Part shown: positions 29,627 to 37,846 of the stretch, piece by piece
Position numbering within the stretch: position 1 is the stretch's first letter
How the letters are laid out: each line of letters begins with the position of its first letter
Assembly (NCBI RefSeq): GCF_014126825.1
Contig: NZ_CP059900.1
Location: 1,674,001 to 1,738,000 of the forward strand
Direction: 5' to 3'
Origin: Tomitella gaofuii
GTDB lineage: Bacteria; Actinomycetota; Actinomycetes; Mycobacteriales; Mycobacteriaceae
Length of the DNA stretch: 64,000 nucleotides
Made by a program: the position numbers and the translations under genes
Notes under the pieces: generated by a model
Told to the model about the DNA's origin: nothing
What the model saw: the letters and a program-made list of their open reading frames with translations, nothing else
Database searches by the model: none

Positions 29627-30444
29627 TGTGCCGTCATCTGGTGTGCCTGGGGCCCGCGCGCACAGTGGCCTCGGCGGCGACGCACGGCCGGCATGCGCTG
29701 GCCCGGCAGGCGTGGGCACCGCAGCAGATGCGCGGCGGCGGCACGATCAACGCCGACGGGTTCGGCGCCTGCTGGTGGGCCTCCGACGGCCCGCCGGGAG
29801 TGGGGCAGCACCGCACCACGCTGCCGATCTGGTCCGACCCGGCACTGGGCCGCGCGGTGGCCGGCGACGGGGCCGACGCCGGGGAGGGCGACGGCCCGGC
29901 TGTGCGCGGGGCGCTCGAGCAGATCCGGGCGACGGCGATCCTCGCAGCCGTACGCTCGGCGACCGCGGGCATGGCGGTGTCGGCGCAGGCGTGCGCGCCG
30001 TTCACCGACGGCCGGTGGGCGTTCAGCCACAACGGGGTCGTCCGCGGGTGGCCCGGCTCCGTGGCCGGCCTGGCGGCCGAGATCCCGGCGGCCGAGGCGA
30101 TGCGGTCGGAGGCCGCCACCGATTCGGTCTTTCTCTGGCAGCTGTTCCGTGCGCGTATCGCGGCGGGCCTGGACGCTGCGGACGCGGCGGCGACGCTGGT
30201 GCAGGACGTCGAGGCGCGCGCCCCCGGATCCCGGCTGAACCTGCTCGCCACCGACGGCGAACGCGTTGTCGGCACCGCCTGGCGCCATTCCCTGTGGGTG
30301 CACGACATGCCGGACGAGCTGTGGATCGCCTCGGAGCCGACCACCGACGCGGGGTGGTCGGAGGTGGACGACGGGGCGCTCGTCGATGCGCGGATCGGAC
30401 ACGTCCGGTCGGAACCGATTTCCATGGCAGCGACCAGCCGGTGA
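29626..30444 (+). CDS. egtC: Gamma-glutamyl-hercynylcysteine sulfoxide hydrolase EgtC
   Basis: The product is 272 residues with a class II glutamine-amidotransferase fold. The nucleophile is Cys2 (M-C-R-H-L), with NADGFGACWW and FSHNGVVRGWPG as further fold markers. It removes the glutamyl group from the EgtB product. ATG 29626 overlaps the egtB TGA by one base. Its presence implies that EgtB here uses gamma-glutamylcysteine, in keeping with egtA in the cluster. Confidence 0.94.
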   Translation: MCRHLVCLGPARTVASAATHGRHALARQAWAPQQMRGGGTINADGFGACWWASDGPPGVGQHRTTLPIWSDPALGRAVAGDGADAGEGDGPAVRGALEQIRATAILAAVRSATAGMAVSAQACAPFTDGRWAFSHNGVVRGWPGSVAGLAAEIPAAEAMRSEAATDSVFLWQLFRARIAAGLDAADAAATLVQDVEARAPGSRLNLLATDGERVVGTAWRHSLWVHDMPDELWIASEPTTDAGWSEVDDGALVDARIGHVRSEPISMAATSR

Positions 30445-30460
30445 AGGGAGCCCGCAACCG

Positions 30461-31435
30461 ATGACGACGACCCTGGTGGACGTGCACCTGACCGAGGCGG
30501 ACTTGGAGGAACAGTTGCGGGCCGACGTCGCATCGGGCCTGGCCGCGCACCCGAAGAGTCTGCCCCCCAAGTGGTTCTACGATGAGCGTGGCGGCGAGCT
30601 GTTCGAGGCGATCACACGGCTACCCGAGTATTACCCGACGCGGACCGAGCGTGCGCTGCTGGTGCGGGCTGCGCCGGAGATCGCCGCCGCGAGCGAGGCC
30701 ACGACCCTTGTCGAGCTCGGCTCGGGGTCCTCGGAGAAGACGCGGCTGCTGCTCACCGCTTTCGCCGAGCACGAGGGCCTGGAGATGTATGTGCCGCAGG
30801 ACGTCTCGGAATCGTCCATCCGTCTCGCCGCGGACGCGCTGGCGATCGAGTTCCCCGACCTGCCGGTGCGGGGGGTGGTCGGCGATTTCACGGACACGAC
30901 GGCGTCGCTGCCGAGGGCGGGGCGCCGCCTCGTCGCGTTCCTGGGCGGCACCATCGGCAACCTGGAACCGGGCCCCAGGGCCGCCTTTCTGCACGGCGTC
31001 GCAGGGGCTCTGGATCCTGGGGAATGCCTGCTGGTCGGAATCGGACTCGTGGCCGACCCCCCGGTGATGATCGCCGCATACGACGACGCGGAGGGCGTCA
31101 CCGCGGAGTTCAACCGCAACGTGCTGCACGTGCTCAACCGGCGCCTGGGTGCCGACTTCGTGCCGCACATGTTCGACCATGTCGCACTGTGGAACGCGGC
31201 GGACAGCTGGATCGAGATGCGTCTGCGCGCCCGGCGCGCGATGCGCGTGCACATCCCCGCGGTGGAGATCGGGGTCGACTTCGCCGCGGGGGAGGAGCTG
31301 CGCACCGAGATTTCCGCCAAGTTCACGCTCGACGCGTTCGGCCGCGAACTCGCCGCGGCCGGCCTCGACCCGGCCCGCACCTGGACCGACGAGGCGGGGC
31401 GCTTTTCCCTGGTGCTGGCGCGCCGTCGCCGCTGA
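30461..31435 (+). CDS. egtD: L-histidine N(alpha)-methyltransferase EgtD
   Basis: The product is 324 residues and trimethylates histidine to hercynine with SAM, the first committed step of ergothioneine synthesis. KWFYDERGGELFEAITRLPEYYPTRTE, VELGSGSSEKTRLLL (SAM site) and AFLGGTIGNLEP are characteristic. The C-terminus (EIGVDFAAGEELRTEISAKF) holds the histidine-binding Glu and Ser region. It is 16 bases after egtC with AAGGGAG upstream. The cluster stops here: the next gene is convergent and egtE is not present. Confidence 0.95.
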   Translation: MTTTLVDVHLTEADLEEQLRADVASGLAAHPKSLPPKWFYDERGGELFEAITRLPEYYPTRTERALLVRAAPEIAAASEATTLVELGSGSSEKTRLLLTAFAEHEGLEMYVPQDVSESSIRLAADALAIEFPDLPVRGVVGDFTDTTASLPRAGRRLVAFLGGTIGNLEPGPRAAFLHGVAGALDPGECLLVGIGLVADPPVMIAAYDDAEGVTAEFNRNVLHVLNRRLGADFVPHMFDHVALWNAADSWIEMRLRARRAMRVHIPAVEIGVDFAAGEELRTEISAKFTLDAFGRELAAAGLDPARTWTDEAGRFSLVLARRRR

Positions 31436-31447
31436 CGATGCGGAAGG

Positions 31448-31921
31448 TCAGAGCCCGTCCAGGGTGAACCCGCCGGGCGGCTCGCGTCGCGGCTCGTCGC
31501 GGCCGCCCTGTCCCGGCGGCGACGGAGGCGGCGGCTCCGGCGGGCCGGGATGCGGCGGGCGCGGCCCGGGGCCGGCGGCAGGAGGAGCCGGGGGCGGGGG
31601 AGCCTGCGGCGGGGGCGGTCCTCCGGGCCCCGGCGGCGGAGGGGGCGGCGCGCCGGCGGTGCCGGCGTCCGGGGGCGGCGCCCCGGCCGGGCCGGACTGC
31701 GCGTGCCATTGGTCGAGACGCGCAAGCGCGTCCACCACATCCTGGCGCGGGCCGCCGGAACGCTGTTCGGCGTAGAAGGCCTCGCCCAGTGCGCGATACA
31801 TATCGCTCGCCTCGCGCTGCTGCTGGTACTCGTCGAGCTTCTGCTGGCCCTGATCCAGGCCCTGCTGCGCCATGGCCGCCGCGCGCTCGGCAGCCTCTTT
31901 GGCCTTGTCCATGAACCCCAT
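31448..31921 (-). CDS. Proline-rich protein with N-terminal coiled coil, function unknown
   Basis: The product is 157 residues. Residues 1-45 are an Ala/Gln/Glu-rich helix (KAKEAAERAAAMAQQGLDQGQQKLDEYQQQ), followed by a short helical segment with LGEAFYAEQRSGG. A C-terminal half dominated by Pro, Gly and Ala is probably disordered. There is no signal peptide or membrane segment. Its ATG overlaps the stop of the AIM24 gene (TGATG), so the two are translationally coupled and may act together. I recognise no named function. Confidence 0.7.
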   Translation of the reverse strand: MGFMDKAKEAAERAAAMAQQGLDQGQQKLDEYQQQREASDMYRALGEAFYAEQRSGGPRQDVVDALARLDQWHAQSGPAGAPPPDAGTAGAPPPPPPGPGGPPPPQAPPPPAPPAAGPGPRPPHPGPPEPPPPSPPGQGGRDEPRREPPGGFTLDGL

Positions 31922-32718
31922 CAGTCCATACTTCCAGAGAACAGCCCGCCGGTGAATCCCTTGCGGTCCTCGTCCGGCCCCACGTTCTTCATCAGCGCCT
32001 GCGCTATACCGGCCGTCGTCATCGATTGGATGATCACCCGGCCGTCGCCCTCCAGCGTGGCCAGGTGCACGCCCTCGCCGCCGAAAGCCATGTTCATCAC
32101 ACCCTTCATGTCCAGGCCGCCCACGCGCTCCACCCCGTACTTGACGGAGCTCTCGAACGCGACGATGCACCCGGTGTCCACCTGGATCTTGCCGCCGTAG
32201 TCGGCGGGGTTGAGGTCGACGAAGTCGCCGGCGCCGGCGATGAACGCCGTGCCGGTGCCGCCGAGCTTCTCCAGGATGAAGCCCTCGCCGCCCCAACGGC
32301 CGGTCTTGCCTCCGGAGAAGGCGATGTCGAAGTCGATCGTGGATTCGGCGGCGACGAAGGCGTCCTTCTGCGCCAGCCATTGCGTGGACCCGTCGAGTTC
32401 GAGCGCACGGACCTGTCCGGGCAGCACGCCGGCGAAGGCGACGAGGCCGGGCTGCTGCTGCGCCGAGTACACCTGCACTGCGAGCGACTCGCCGGCGATC
32501 ATCCGCTTGCCGACGTTCTTGGCGAGCCCCAGCAGCGATGACGCGGTGGTCGGGCCGCCGCCGGGGTTGCCGGACGGCGCCCCGAGGGTGGTGCGGACGT
32601 CCACGTTGGTGGTTTTCCACAGGAACTTGCCGGGTTCGCAGAACACCGATTGGCCTTGCGCTAGTTGGCAGGCCACCATCTGCATGGAGCCGCCGACGAG
32701 CTTGTGCGTGACTGTCAT
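31921..32718 (-). CDS. AIM24 family protein
   Basis: The product is 265 residues from ATG 32718, with GAGGAG upstream. The beta-rich AIM24/TIGR00266 fold is visible in SQMVACQLAQGQSVFCEPGKFLWKT-like strands, GRWGGEGFILEKLGGTGTAFIAGAGDFVDL and GEGVHLATLEGDGRVIIQSM. Bacterial members have no settled role; mitochondrial AIM24 affects membrane organisation. It forms a two-gene unit with the Pro-rich protein. Confidence 0.85.
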   Translation of the reverse strand: MTVTHKLVGGSMQMVACQLAQGQSVFCEPGKFLWKTTNVDVRTTLGAPSGNPGGGPTTASSLLGLAKNVGKRMIAGESLAVQVYSAQQQPGLVAFAGVLPGQVRALELDGSTQWLAQKDAFVAAESTIDFDIAFSGGKTGRWGGEGFILEKLGGTGTAFIAGAGDFVDLNPADYGGKIQVDTGCIVAFESSVKYGVERVGGLDMKGVMNMAFGGEGVHLATLEGDGRVIIQSMTTAGIAQALMKNVGPDEDRKGFTGGLFSGSMD

Positions 32719-32847
32719 GGGCGCTCCTCGATCGTTGCGTGTGCGGCGACGCACACTGTAATTCGTGCCCGTGAAGTATAGGGCGCGGCACGCGCGCGTG
32801 GCAGGCGATCCTCGTTGGAGCCGTTCCGATCCGCGGCGTGGCGCCGT

Positions 32848-33642
32848 TCAATCGAGCAGCGCGAGAACCCGCGCGGGCCCGCCGGAGCCGCCGCGGTGTT
32901 TGAGCGGCGCCACCACGATCGTCGCGCCCACGGGCGGCAGTGTGCGGAGTGCGGCGAGCATCTCGATGGCGTAGCGCCCGGCGCCCAGGACGGCGTGGTG
33001 GGCGGGGAAGTCGGCGGACGCTCCGCAGTCGATGCTGGGCGCGTCGGTGCCGACGGCGACGACGGCCCGTCGGTGCACCAGGTACTCGACGGACTCGCGC
33101 GAGAACCCCGGCCAGTGCGCATCACCGGCGGCATCGGGTGTCAACGATCGTGCCAGCACACCCACTTCCGCATCGCCGTCCGGGGCCGCGTGCGGCGCCG
33201 GCTCCGCGGCGGATCTGGGCCCCGCGGGTGCGGGCCTGGTGATGAGCGCGACGAGGGCGCCGCCCGGGATGCGTCCGTGCAGCGATTCCCAGGCGGCGAT
33301 GTCCGCAGGCGTGGCGAGGGCGTCGGGCTCGGACTCGGCGCGGCCGGCGATGTCGATGAGCACGAGTGGGGCGACGAGGTCGTCGACGCGGATCCTGTCG
33401 ACGCCGGCCCCGCCGGGTGCGCAGTGCAGGGGCGCGTCGACGTGGGTGCCGGTGTGTTCGCCGAAGCAGAGCTCGTGCACGACGAACCCGGGCGATGCGG
33501 GGACGCGGCGCATACGGAAGAGCGGATCGCCGGGCCACAGTGGGAAGTGCTCATCGAGAGTGTGGGTGAGGTCGACGATCCGGCGGGGGCGAGCGGTGGG
33601 CGTGGCGGCGGACTGGTGGTGGTGCACAGACACAGTCTGCAT
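32848..33642 (-). CDS. Cyclase family protein (kynurenine formamidase-like metal hydrolase)
   Basis: The product is 264 residues from ATG 33642. The metal-binding signature H-T-G-T-H-V-D-A-P-L-H is intact, preceded by DLTHTLDEHFPLWPGDP. The family includes arylformamidases and polyketide-cyclase-like hydrolases. An Ala/Pro-rich insert (about 150-175) is unusual. It is divergent from the TauE-type gene and shares with it an intergenic region that carries a TGTCTGACA palindrome, so the GntR protein may control both. Confidence 0.8.
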   Translation of the reverse strand: MQTVSVHHHQSAATPTARPRRIVDLTHTLDEHFPLWPGDPLFRMRRVPASPGFVVHELCFGEHTGTHVDAPLHCAPGGAGVDRIRVDDLVAPLVLIDIAGRAESEPDALATPADIAAWESLHGRIPGGALVALITRPAPAGPRSAAEPAPHAAPDGDAEVGVLARSLTPDAAGDAHWPGFSRESVEYLVHRRAVVAVGTDAPSIDCGASADFPAHHAVLGAGRYAIEMLAALRTLPPVGATIVVAPLKHRGGSGGPARVLALLD

Positions 33643-33695
33643 GCCGGGCCGGCCCGGCCCAGACCGGTTCCGTATGGACAAGGCAGTCAAGCACC

Positions 33696-33704
33696 TGTCT
33701 GACA
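33696..33704. promoter_or_regulatory. Putative GntR/FadR-type operator TGTCTGACA
   Basis: A perfect palindrome around a central T lies between the divergent cyclase and TauE genes. A sister site, TGTCAGACA, lies before the gntR gene (34685-34693). The pattern fits the FadR-subfamily T-x-GT-N-AC-x-A type. Two copies in one locus next to a FadR-type gene make a chance match less likely. Confidence 0.5.
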
Positions 33705-33756
33705 AGTGCTAGTGTTCCCATCTGAACTGACGACTCAGATGAAGGGGCCCCTTGTC

Positions 33757-34713
33757 ATGTCCTATGAACAAAGGTCGGAAGGCGCCGTGTCCTTGCGGGG
33801 AGCCCGCGCCACCTCGTGGACAGGGGGCACGGGGGTGCGGATGGAACTCGCAGTCGGAGGGATCGGCGGCGTCATCGGCGGACTTCTCGGCGGCGGGAGC
33901 GGCGTGTTCTACGTCCCGGCACTGGAAAAGCTCACCTCGCTGCCGCGGCCAGCGCTCCACGGCACCGCCGGCGCAGCGAACATCGCCGTCACCGGCATCG
34001 GCGCCGCGACGTTCGCGGTCGTGGGCGGTTCCATCGACCTGAGGGCGGGGACCGGACTCGTCGTCGGCGGTACGCTCGGCGCCTTCTTCGGGGCGCGGCT
34101 CATCCTGCGCATCTCGCGCCGGCTCTTGCGGTGGCTGTTCGTGATCATCCTGATGGCCACGTGCCTCAAGCTCCTCCTTGACGTCGTAGGCGCCGACCCG
34201 TTGCGCGGATCGGCGATCGTGCCGGAGCACTTGATCGACAACCTGTGGTTCACCGTGCCCGTCTCCCTGGCGCTGGGGATCGTCATCGGTGCATGGTCGG
34301 CGGGTATGGGCCTCGGCGGCGGACTTCTGGCGGTGCCGGTGCTCATGATGCTGTTCGGCGCGGATCTCGTCACTGCGGAGGGGACGTCTCTTCTGATGTT
34401 CTTCCCCAACGCGGTCGTCGGAACGGTCGTCCACATGCGCCAGGGGACCGCCGACCCGCGGCTGGCTACCGTGCTGAATATCGGTGCACTTCCTGGGACG
34501 GTCATCGGCGTGTTGCTGGCGCTGACGATGGACATGAAGATCCTCAGCGTCGTCTTCGCAGTCTTCGCATTGGTCATCGCGATGCGCGAGTTGTACCGGA
34601 TGTTCGACCGGCAGCGTCACGGCGCGGAGGAGCAGGATCGCACCGGTGATCGCGGACCCGGAGCCGCGCGATGGAAGGTTAAACTGTCAGACAACCGGAT
34701 GACTAAGGGATAA
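33757..34713 (+). CDS. Sulfite exporter TauE/SafE family membrane protein
   Basis: From ATG 33757 the product is 318 residues; ATG 33739 and the later ATG 33841 are possible. About eight hydrophobic segments begin at MELAVGGIGGVIGGLLGGGSGVFYVPAL, and the repeated GxGLGGGLLAVPVL-type motif of the family appears in both halves. Substrates in the family are sulfur-containing organic anions; this one is unknown. It is followed by a GntR regulator three bases after its stop. Confidence 0.85.
   Translation: MSYEQRSEGAVSLRGARATSWTGGTGVRMELAVGGIGGVIGGLLGGGSGVFYVPALEKLTSLPRPALHGTAGAANIAVTGIGAATFAVVGGSIDLRAGTGLVVGGTLGAFFGARLILRISRRLLRWLFVIILMATCLKLLLDVVGADPLRGSAIVPEHLIDNLWFTVPVSLALGIVIGAWSAGMGLGGGLLAVPVLMMLFGADLVTAEGTSLLMFFPNAVVGTVVHMRQGTADPRLATVLNIGALPGTVIGVLLALTMDMKILSVVFAVFALVIAMRELYRMFDRQRHGAEEQDRTGDRGPGAARWKVKLSDNRMTKG
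34685..34693. promoter_or_regulatory. Putative GntR/FadR-type operator TGTCAGACA before gntR
   Basis: This perfect palindrome is in the last codons of the TauE gene, 24 bases before the gntR start, and matches the site at 33696-33704 except for the central base. It would suit autoregulation. Confidence 0.45.
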
Positions 34714-34716
34714 TGA

Positions 34717-35394
34717 ATGGAATCACTGACGCGCGTACCCCTGTCACAGCAGGCCGCCGATGCGATGCTCGACGCGATCGGCTCCGGCCGTTGGGAGGTC
34801 GGAGAGCAATTGCCGGGCGAGCTCGCTCTCGCGGGCGAGCTCAAGGTGAGCCGCTCGACGATCCGCGAGGCCATTCGCCAGCTCGCCGCGCGGGGCGTGC
34901 TCACCAGCAGGCAGGGGATCGGCGTGTTCGTCACGTCGGCCACGCCTACGGACGGGTGGGACCGCCTCGCCCGGCTCGGGGCCATCGCCGAGGTGGTGCA
35001 GGTGCGGATCGCGATCGAGTCGCGTGCAGCCGCGCTCGCCGCGGCGGAGCATGACGGATCCGACGCGGAGACGATCCGGCGTGCCCTCGCCGAACGCAAC
35101 ACGATGGCGGGTCGGGCAGTGCCCGCGGAGCTCGCTCAGGCGGACATCGCCTTCCACCGCGCAGTGGTCGCCGCGGCCCGCAACGAGCTGCTGCTGGCCC
35201 TGTTCGACAGCCTCCGGCCGCGGCTGGTGGCGTCGATGGCGGACCTGCTGGAGATCGTGGACGTCACAGAAAACGATGCGCACGAGCACACCGCGATCGT
35301 CGAGGCGATCCTCGCGCGCCGTGCCGACCGTGCGGAGGTGCTGACCCGCGGGCATCTGCTGGGACTGGCCGACGCGCTGCGGAGGCGGTCGTGA
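34717..35394 (+). CDS. FadR/GntR-family transcriptional regulator
   Basis: The product is 225 residues. The N-terminal winged helix is QLPGELALAGELKVSRSTIREAIRQLAARGVL. The C-terminal FCD domain (RIAIESRAAALAAAEHD to HEHTAIVEAILARRADRAE) contains the metal/ligand His and Asp positions. It probably represses the TauE operon through the two TGTCWGACA sites. An AAGGGA site precedes ATG 34717. Its stop overlaps the GTG of the ABC ATPase gene (GTGA). Confidence 0.9.
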   Translation: MESLTRVPLSQQAADAMLDAIGSGRWEVGEQLPGELALAGELKVSRSTIREAIRQLAARGVLTSRQGIGVFVTSATPTDGWDRLARLGAIAEVVQVRIAIESRAAALAAAEHDGSDAETIRRALAERNTMAGRAVPAELAQADIAFHRAVVAAARNELLLALFDSLRPRLVASMADLLEIVDVTENDAHEHTAIVEAILARRADRAEVLTRGHLLGLADALRRRS

Positions 35395-36275
35395 GCGCGG
35401 CGGAGGCGGTTGTGGGCACCGCGCACAGCGGCGCCGTGCTGTGCGTGGACGGCGTGACGGTCATGCGCCAGGGGAGGGCACTGGTCGATGCGGTCTCCGT
35501 CGAGGTCCATGCCGGCGAACACTGGGCGGTGATCGGTCCGAACGGCGCGGGAAAGTCGACGCTGCTCGCGCTGTGCGGCGCGAAGCTGCATCCGACCAGC
35601 GGCACGGTGCACGTGCTGGGACACCGGCTGGGCCGCGTCGACATGCGGGAGCTGCGCACGCATATCGGGCACATCGACCCGCGCACCCGTATCGAGGCGG
35701 ACCTCTCCGTGCGGGAGGCGGTGCTGACCGGTCTGGTCGCGGCCTCGGACCTGCCCGCGCGGTGGGCGCCGACCGCCGCGGACACTGCGCTGGCCGACGA
35801 GCTGACAGAAACGCTCGGGCTCACCGCCCGCCTGGCCACGCGCTGGTCGGTGCTCTCGCAGGGGGAACGCGGCCGCGTACTCATCGCGCGGGCGCTGATG
35901 ACGCGGCCGCAGCTGCTCCTGCTCGACGAGCCGACGACGGGCCTGGACCTGGCCGCGCGGGAGATCCTCCTCGATGTGCTCTCCGGGCTCCGCGAGGCGC
36001 ATCCCCGGTTGTCGACGCTGTTGGTCACGCACCATCTGGAGGAGCTTCCGGCGTCTACGACACACGTGCTGGTCCTCGCCGCGGGCCGGGTGCTCACGTC
36101 CGGTCCGGCCGGGCAGGTGCTCACCTCGGCGACCATCACCGAGGCCTTCGGCTATCCCATCGCTGTCGAGCGGCGAGCAGGCAGGTGGACCGCGTCCAGC
36201 GCGGCGACGGGGCAACGTGACGTCCTCGCCGGGAACGGCACCGGAAACGAGGCCGGGATCGTGCGGATCCCGTGA
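35391..36275 (+). CDS. ABC transporter ATP-binding protein without adjacent permease
   Basis: The product is 294 residues from GTG 35391. Walker A is GPNGAGKSTLLALCG, the signature is degenerate (LSQGERGRVLIARAL), Walker B is LLLLDEPTTGLD, and the switch His is in LVTHHLEELP. The overall form resembles ModF/iron-type stand-alone ATPases. No membrane partner is next to it. It is translationally coupled to the GntR gene, so it belongs to the TauE-GntR operon. Confidence 0.88.
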   Translation: MSAAEAVVGTAHSGAVLCVDGVTVMRQGRALVDAVSVEVHAGEHWAVIGPNGAGKSTLLALCGAKLHPTSGTVHVLGHRLGRVDMRELRTHIGHIDPRTRIEADLSVREAVLTGLVAASDLPARWAPTAADTALADELTETLGLTARLATRWSVLSQGERGRVLIARALMTRPQLLLLDEPTTGLDLAAREILLDVLSGLREAHPRLSTLLVTHHLEELPASTTHVLVLAAGRVLTSGPAGQVLTSATITEAFGYPIAVERRAGRWTASSAATGQRDVLAGNGTGNEAGIVRIP

Positions 36276-36286
36276 TCGAGCGGGGG

Positions 36287-37021
36287 CTATCCCGTCTGCA
36301 GCCGGCGCGCCTTCTCCAAGGCGGCGAGGGTGTGCAGGACGGTGGTGCGCTGGCGCTCGAGGTCCTTGATGCGCGCGCGGGCGGCGAGGCCTCCCGAGGC
36401 GGACTTCTCGGTGATCTGCGCATCGATGGCGCCGAGCTTGTCGAGCAGTGTGGTCACCCGGGACTCGAGCGTCTGCAGGTCGACGTCCGTCGCCGGTGAC
36501 GACGCCTTGCGCGTGGGCCGCGCGCGGCCCGCGCCGGTTCCGGATCCGGTCTTGCGCGGGGCGCGGCTCGGAGCCGGCTTCTGGGCGTCCTGCGGCTGCG
36601 GCGTGGCGTTCCCGGCGTCGACGTCGATCGACTCGACGCGCTCGACGGCGCTGCTGCGCGCGCCCGTCATGGCCTTGCGGATCTGCTCGCGGCTCGGCGG
36701 CTCGGCCAGGCGCCGCGCGTTGAGCGCGGCGCGGGCGTCGCGCGCGGCGACCCGATGCTCGCGCTCCTCCTCGTCCTCGGAATCGAGGGACCCGCCCAGC
36801 GGGCGCAGGCCGTACATGCCCAGGAAATCGCGCGCCTCCGCGACGATGTTCTCGTGCTGACGGCAAGTGGCGCAACGATGTTCGTTCTTGTAGACCTCGA
36901 TGGAATCCTCGCCGCCGCACCACACGCACAGGCCGGGGGACCAGTGGCGCGCGGGGGTGGAAAGTGCTGAGGAGCCGGATGCGGTGGAACAGTGCGTGGG
37001 GAGATCCTGAGCGAGAGTCAC
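36287..37021 (-). CDS. Zinc-ribbon protein with Lys/Arg-rich linker and coiled coil, function unknown
   Basis: From GTG 37021 the product is 244 residues. Two Cys pairs, L-C-V-W-C-G-G and R-C-A-T-C-R-Q-H, form a probable zinc ribbon at about 32-55. A basic Pro/Ala/Thr linker (about 145-185) precedes a C-terminal coiled coil (SRVTTLLDKLGAIDAQITEK to LERQRTTVLHTLAALEKARRL). The GTG start fits a leaderless promoter eight bases upstream; a longer reading to 37111 cannot be excluded. It is convergent with the ABC ATPase gene. Confidence 0.65.
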   Translation of the reverse strand: MTLAQDLPTHCSTASGSSALSTPARHWSPGLCVWCGGEDSIEVYKNEHRCATCRQHENIVAEARDFLGMYGLRPLGGSLDSEDEEEREHRVAARDARAALNARRLAEPPSREQIRKAMTGARSSAVERVESIDVDAGNATPQPQDAQKPAPSRAPRKTGSGTGAGRARPTRKASSPATDVDLQTLESRVTTLLDKLGAIDAQITEKSASGGLAARARIKDLERQRTTVLHTLAALEKARRLQTG

Positions 37022-37029
37022 GAGCGGCA

Positions 37030-37058
37030 ACACTAGGTGACTGTTGGAACACTGTCGA
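37030..37058 (-). promoter_or_regulatory. SigA-like promoter for a leaderless message
   Basis: On the minus strand TCGACA (37053-37058), a 17-base spacer and TAGTGT (37030-37035) are followed after eight bases by GTG 37021. That spacing puts the transcription start at or next to the start codon, a common arrangement in Mycobacteriales. Confidence 0.5.
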
Positions 37059-37139
37059 CACCGGGACCGCCCTGGCGTTGCCGAAGTCACACGGGCAGTG
37101 TGGGCCGCCAAGAGTCGTACGTCCGTCCGACTTTGGGGT

Positions 37140-37817
37140 TCAGCCCACCACCTGCGTCAGCCACTCGACCAGCGGGCCGACGGCGCGCCAGGATGCGCGG
37201 ACACGGTCGAGCGCGACCGGAGTCTGCACCCACTCGGGGCAGCCGTGGTCGCGCCGCGCGGTGAGGGATCGGTGACGCAGCAACCGGATCCGCGGATGGT
37301 CGGCGGGAAACCCGCGAGGGTGCGTCTTGAGGCGGTCGCCGCCGATCGTGAAACCGGCGTGTGCGAGTGCGTCGACGATGCCCTCGAGCTCGGCGCCGCG
37401 CACGTCGTCGTCGACCGCGGTGCGCAGCCGCGCGAGCTGCTCCGGAGCCAGCGCGTACGAGCCGCCCGCCGTCGACAGCCCGGCGGCGTCGATCTGCGCG
37501 TAGTAGCCCGTGCCCGGCGCGGTGGCCACGAACAGGCCCTGGTGCGTCTTGTAGGGCGTCTTGTCCTTGCTGAATCGCACGTCCCGGTACGGGCGGAACA
37601 CCTTGGCGGTGCCGAACTCGTCCTCCAGCGCGGCGGCGAGCGCCTCCACGGGTGCCCGGACGGTGTCGCGGTAGAAGTCCTTGTGCGCCTGCCACCACAC
37701 CCGGGAGTTGTCGGCTTCGAGGTCCTCGTAGAAGTCCAGGGCGGCGAACGGGATCCCCGCGAAGCCCCCGCCGCCGTCATCCTCGGCGGCGGCGGCGGGG
37801 GCTTCGGCCGGTGGCAT
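37140..37817 (-). CDS. DUF2461 (TIGR02453 family) protein
   Basis: The product is 225 residues from ATG 37817. After an Ala/Gly-rich leader, LDFYEDLEADNSRVWWQAHKDFYRD and FRPYRDVRFSKDKTPYKTHQGLFV are hallmark motifs of this family, which has no known reaction. It is 29 bases downstream of prs on the same strand and may be cotranscribed with glmU-prs. Confidence 0.85.
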   Translation of the reverse strand: MPPAEAPAAAAEDDGGGGFAGIPFAALDFYEDLEADNSRVWWQAHKDFYRDTVRAPVEALAAALEDEFGTAKVFRPYRDVRFSKDKTPYKTHQGLFVATAPGTGYYAQIDAAGLSTAGGSYALAPEQLARLRTAVDDDVRGAELEGIVDALAHAGFTIGGDRLKTHPRGFPADHPRIRLLRHRSLTARRDHGCPEWVQTPVALDRVRASWRAVGPLVEWLTQVVG

Positions 37818-37846
37818 GTGCGCGAGCTCGCGGAGTCGGCGCGGAC

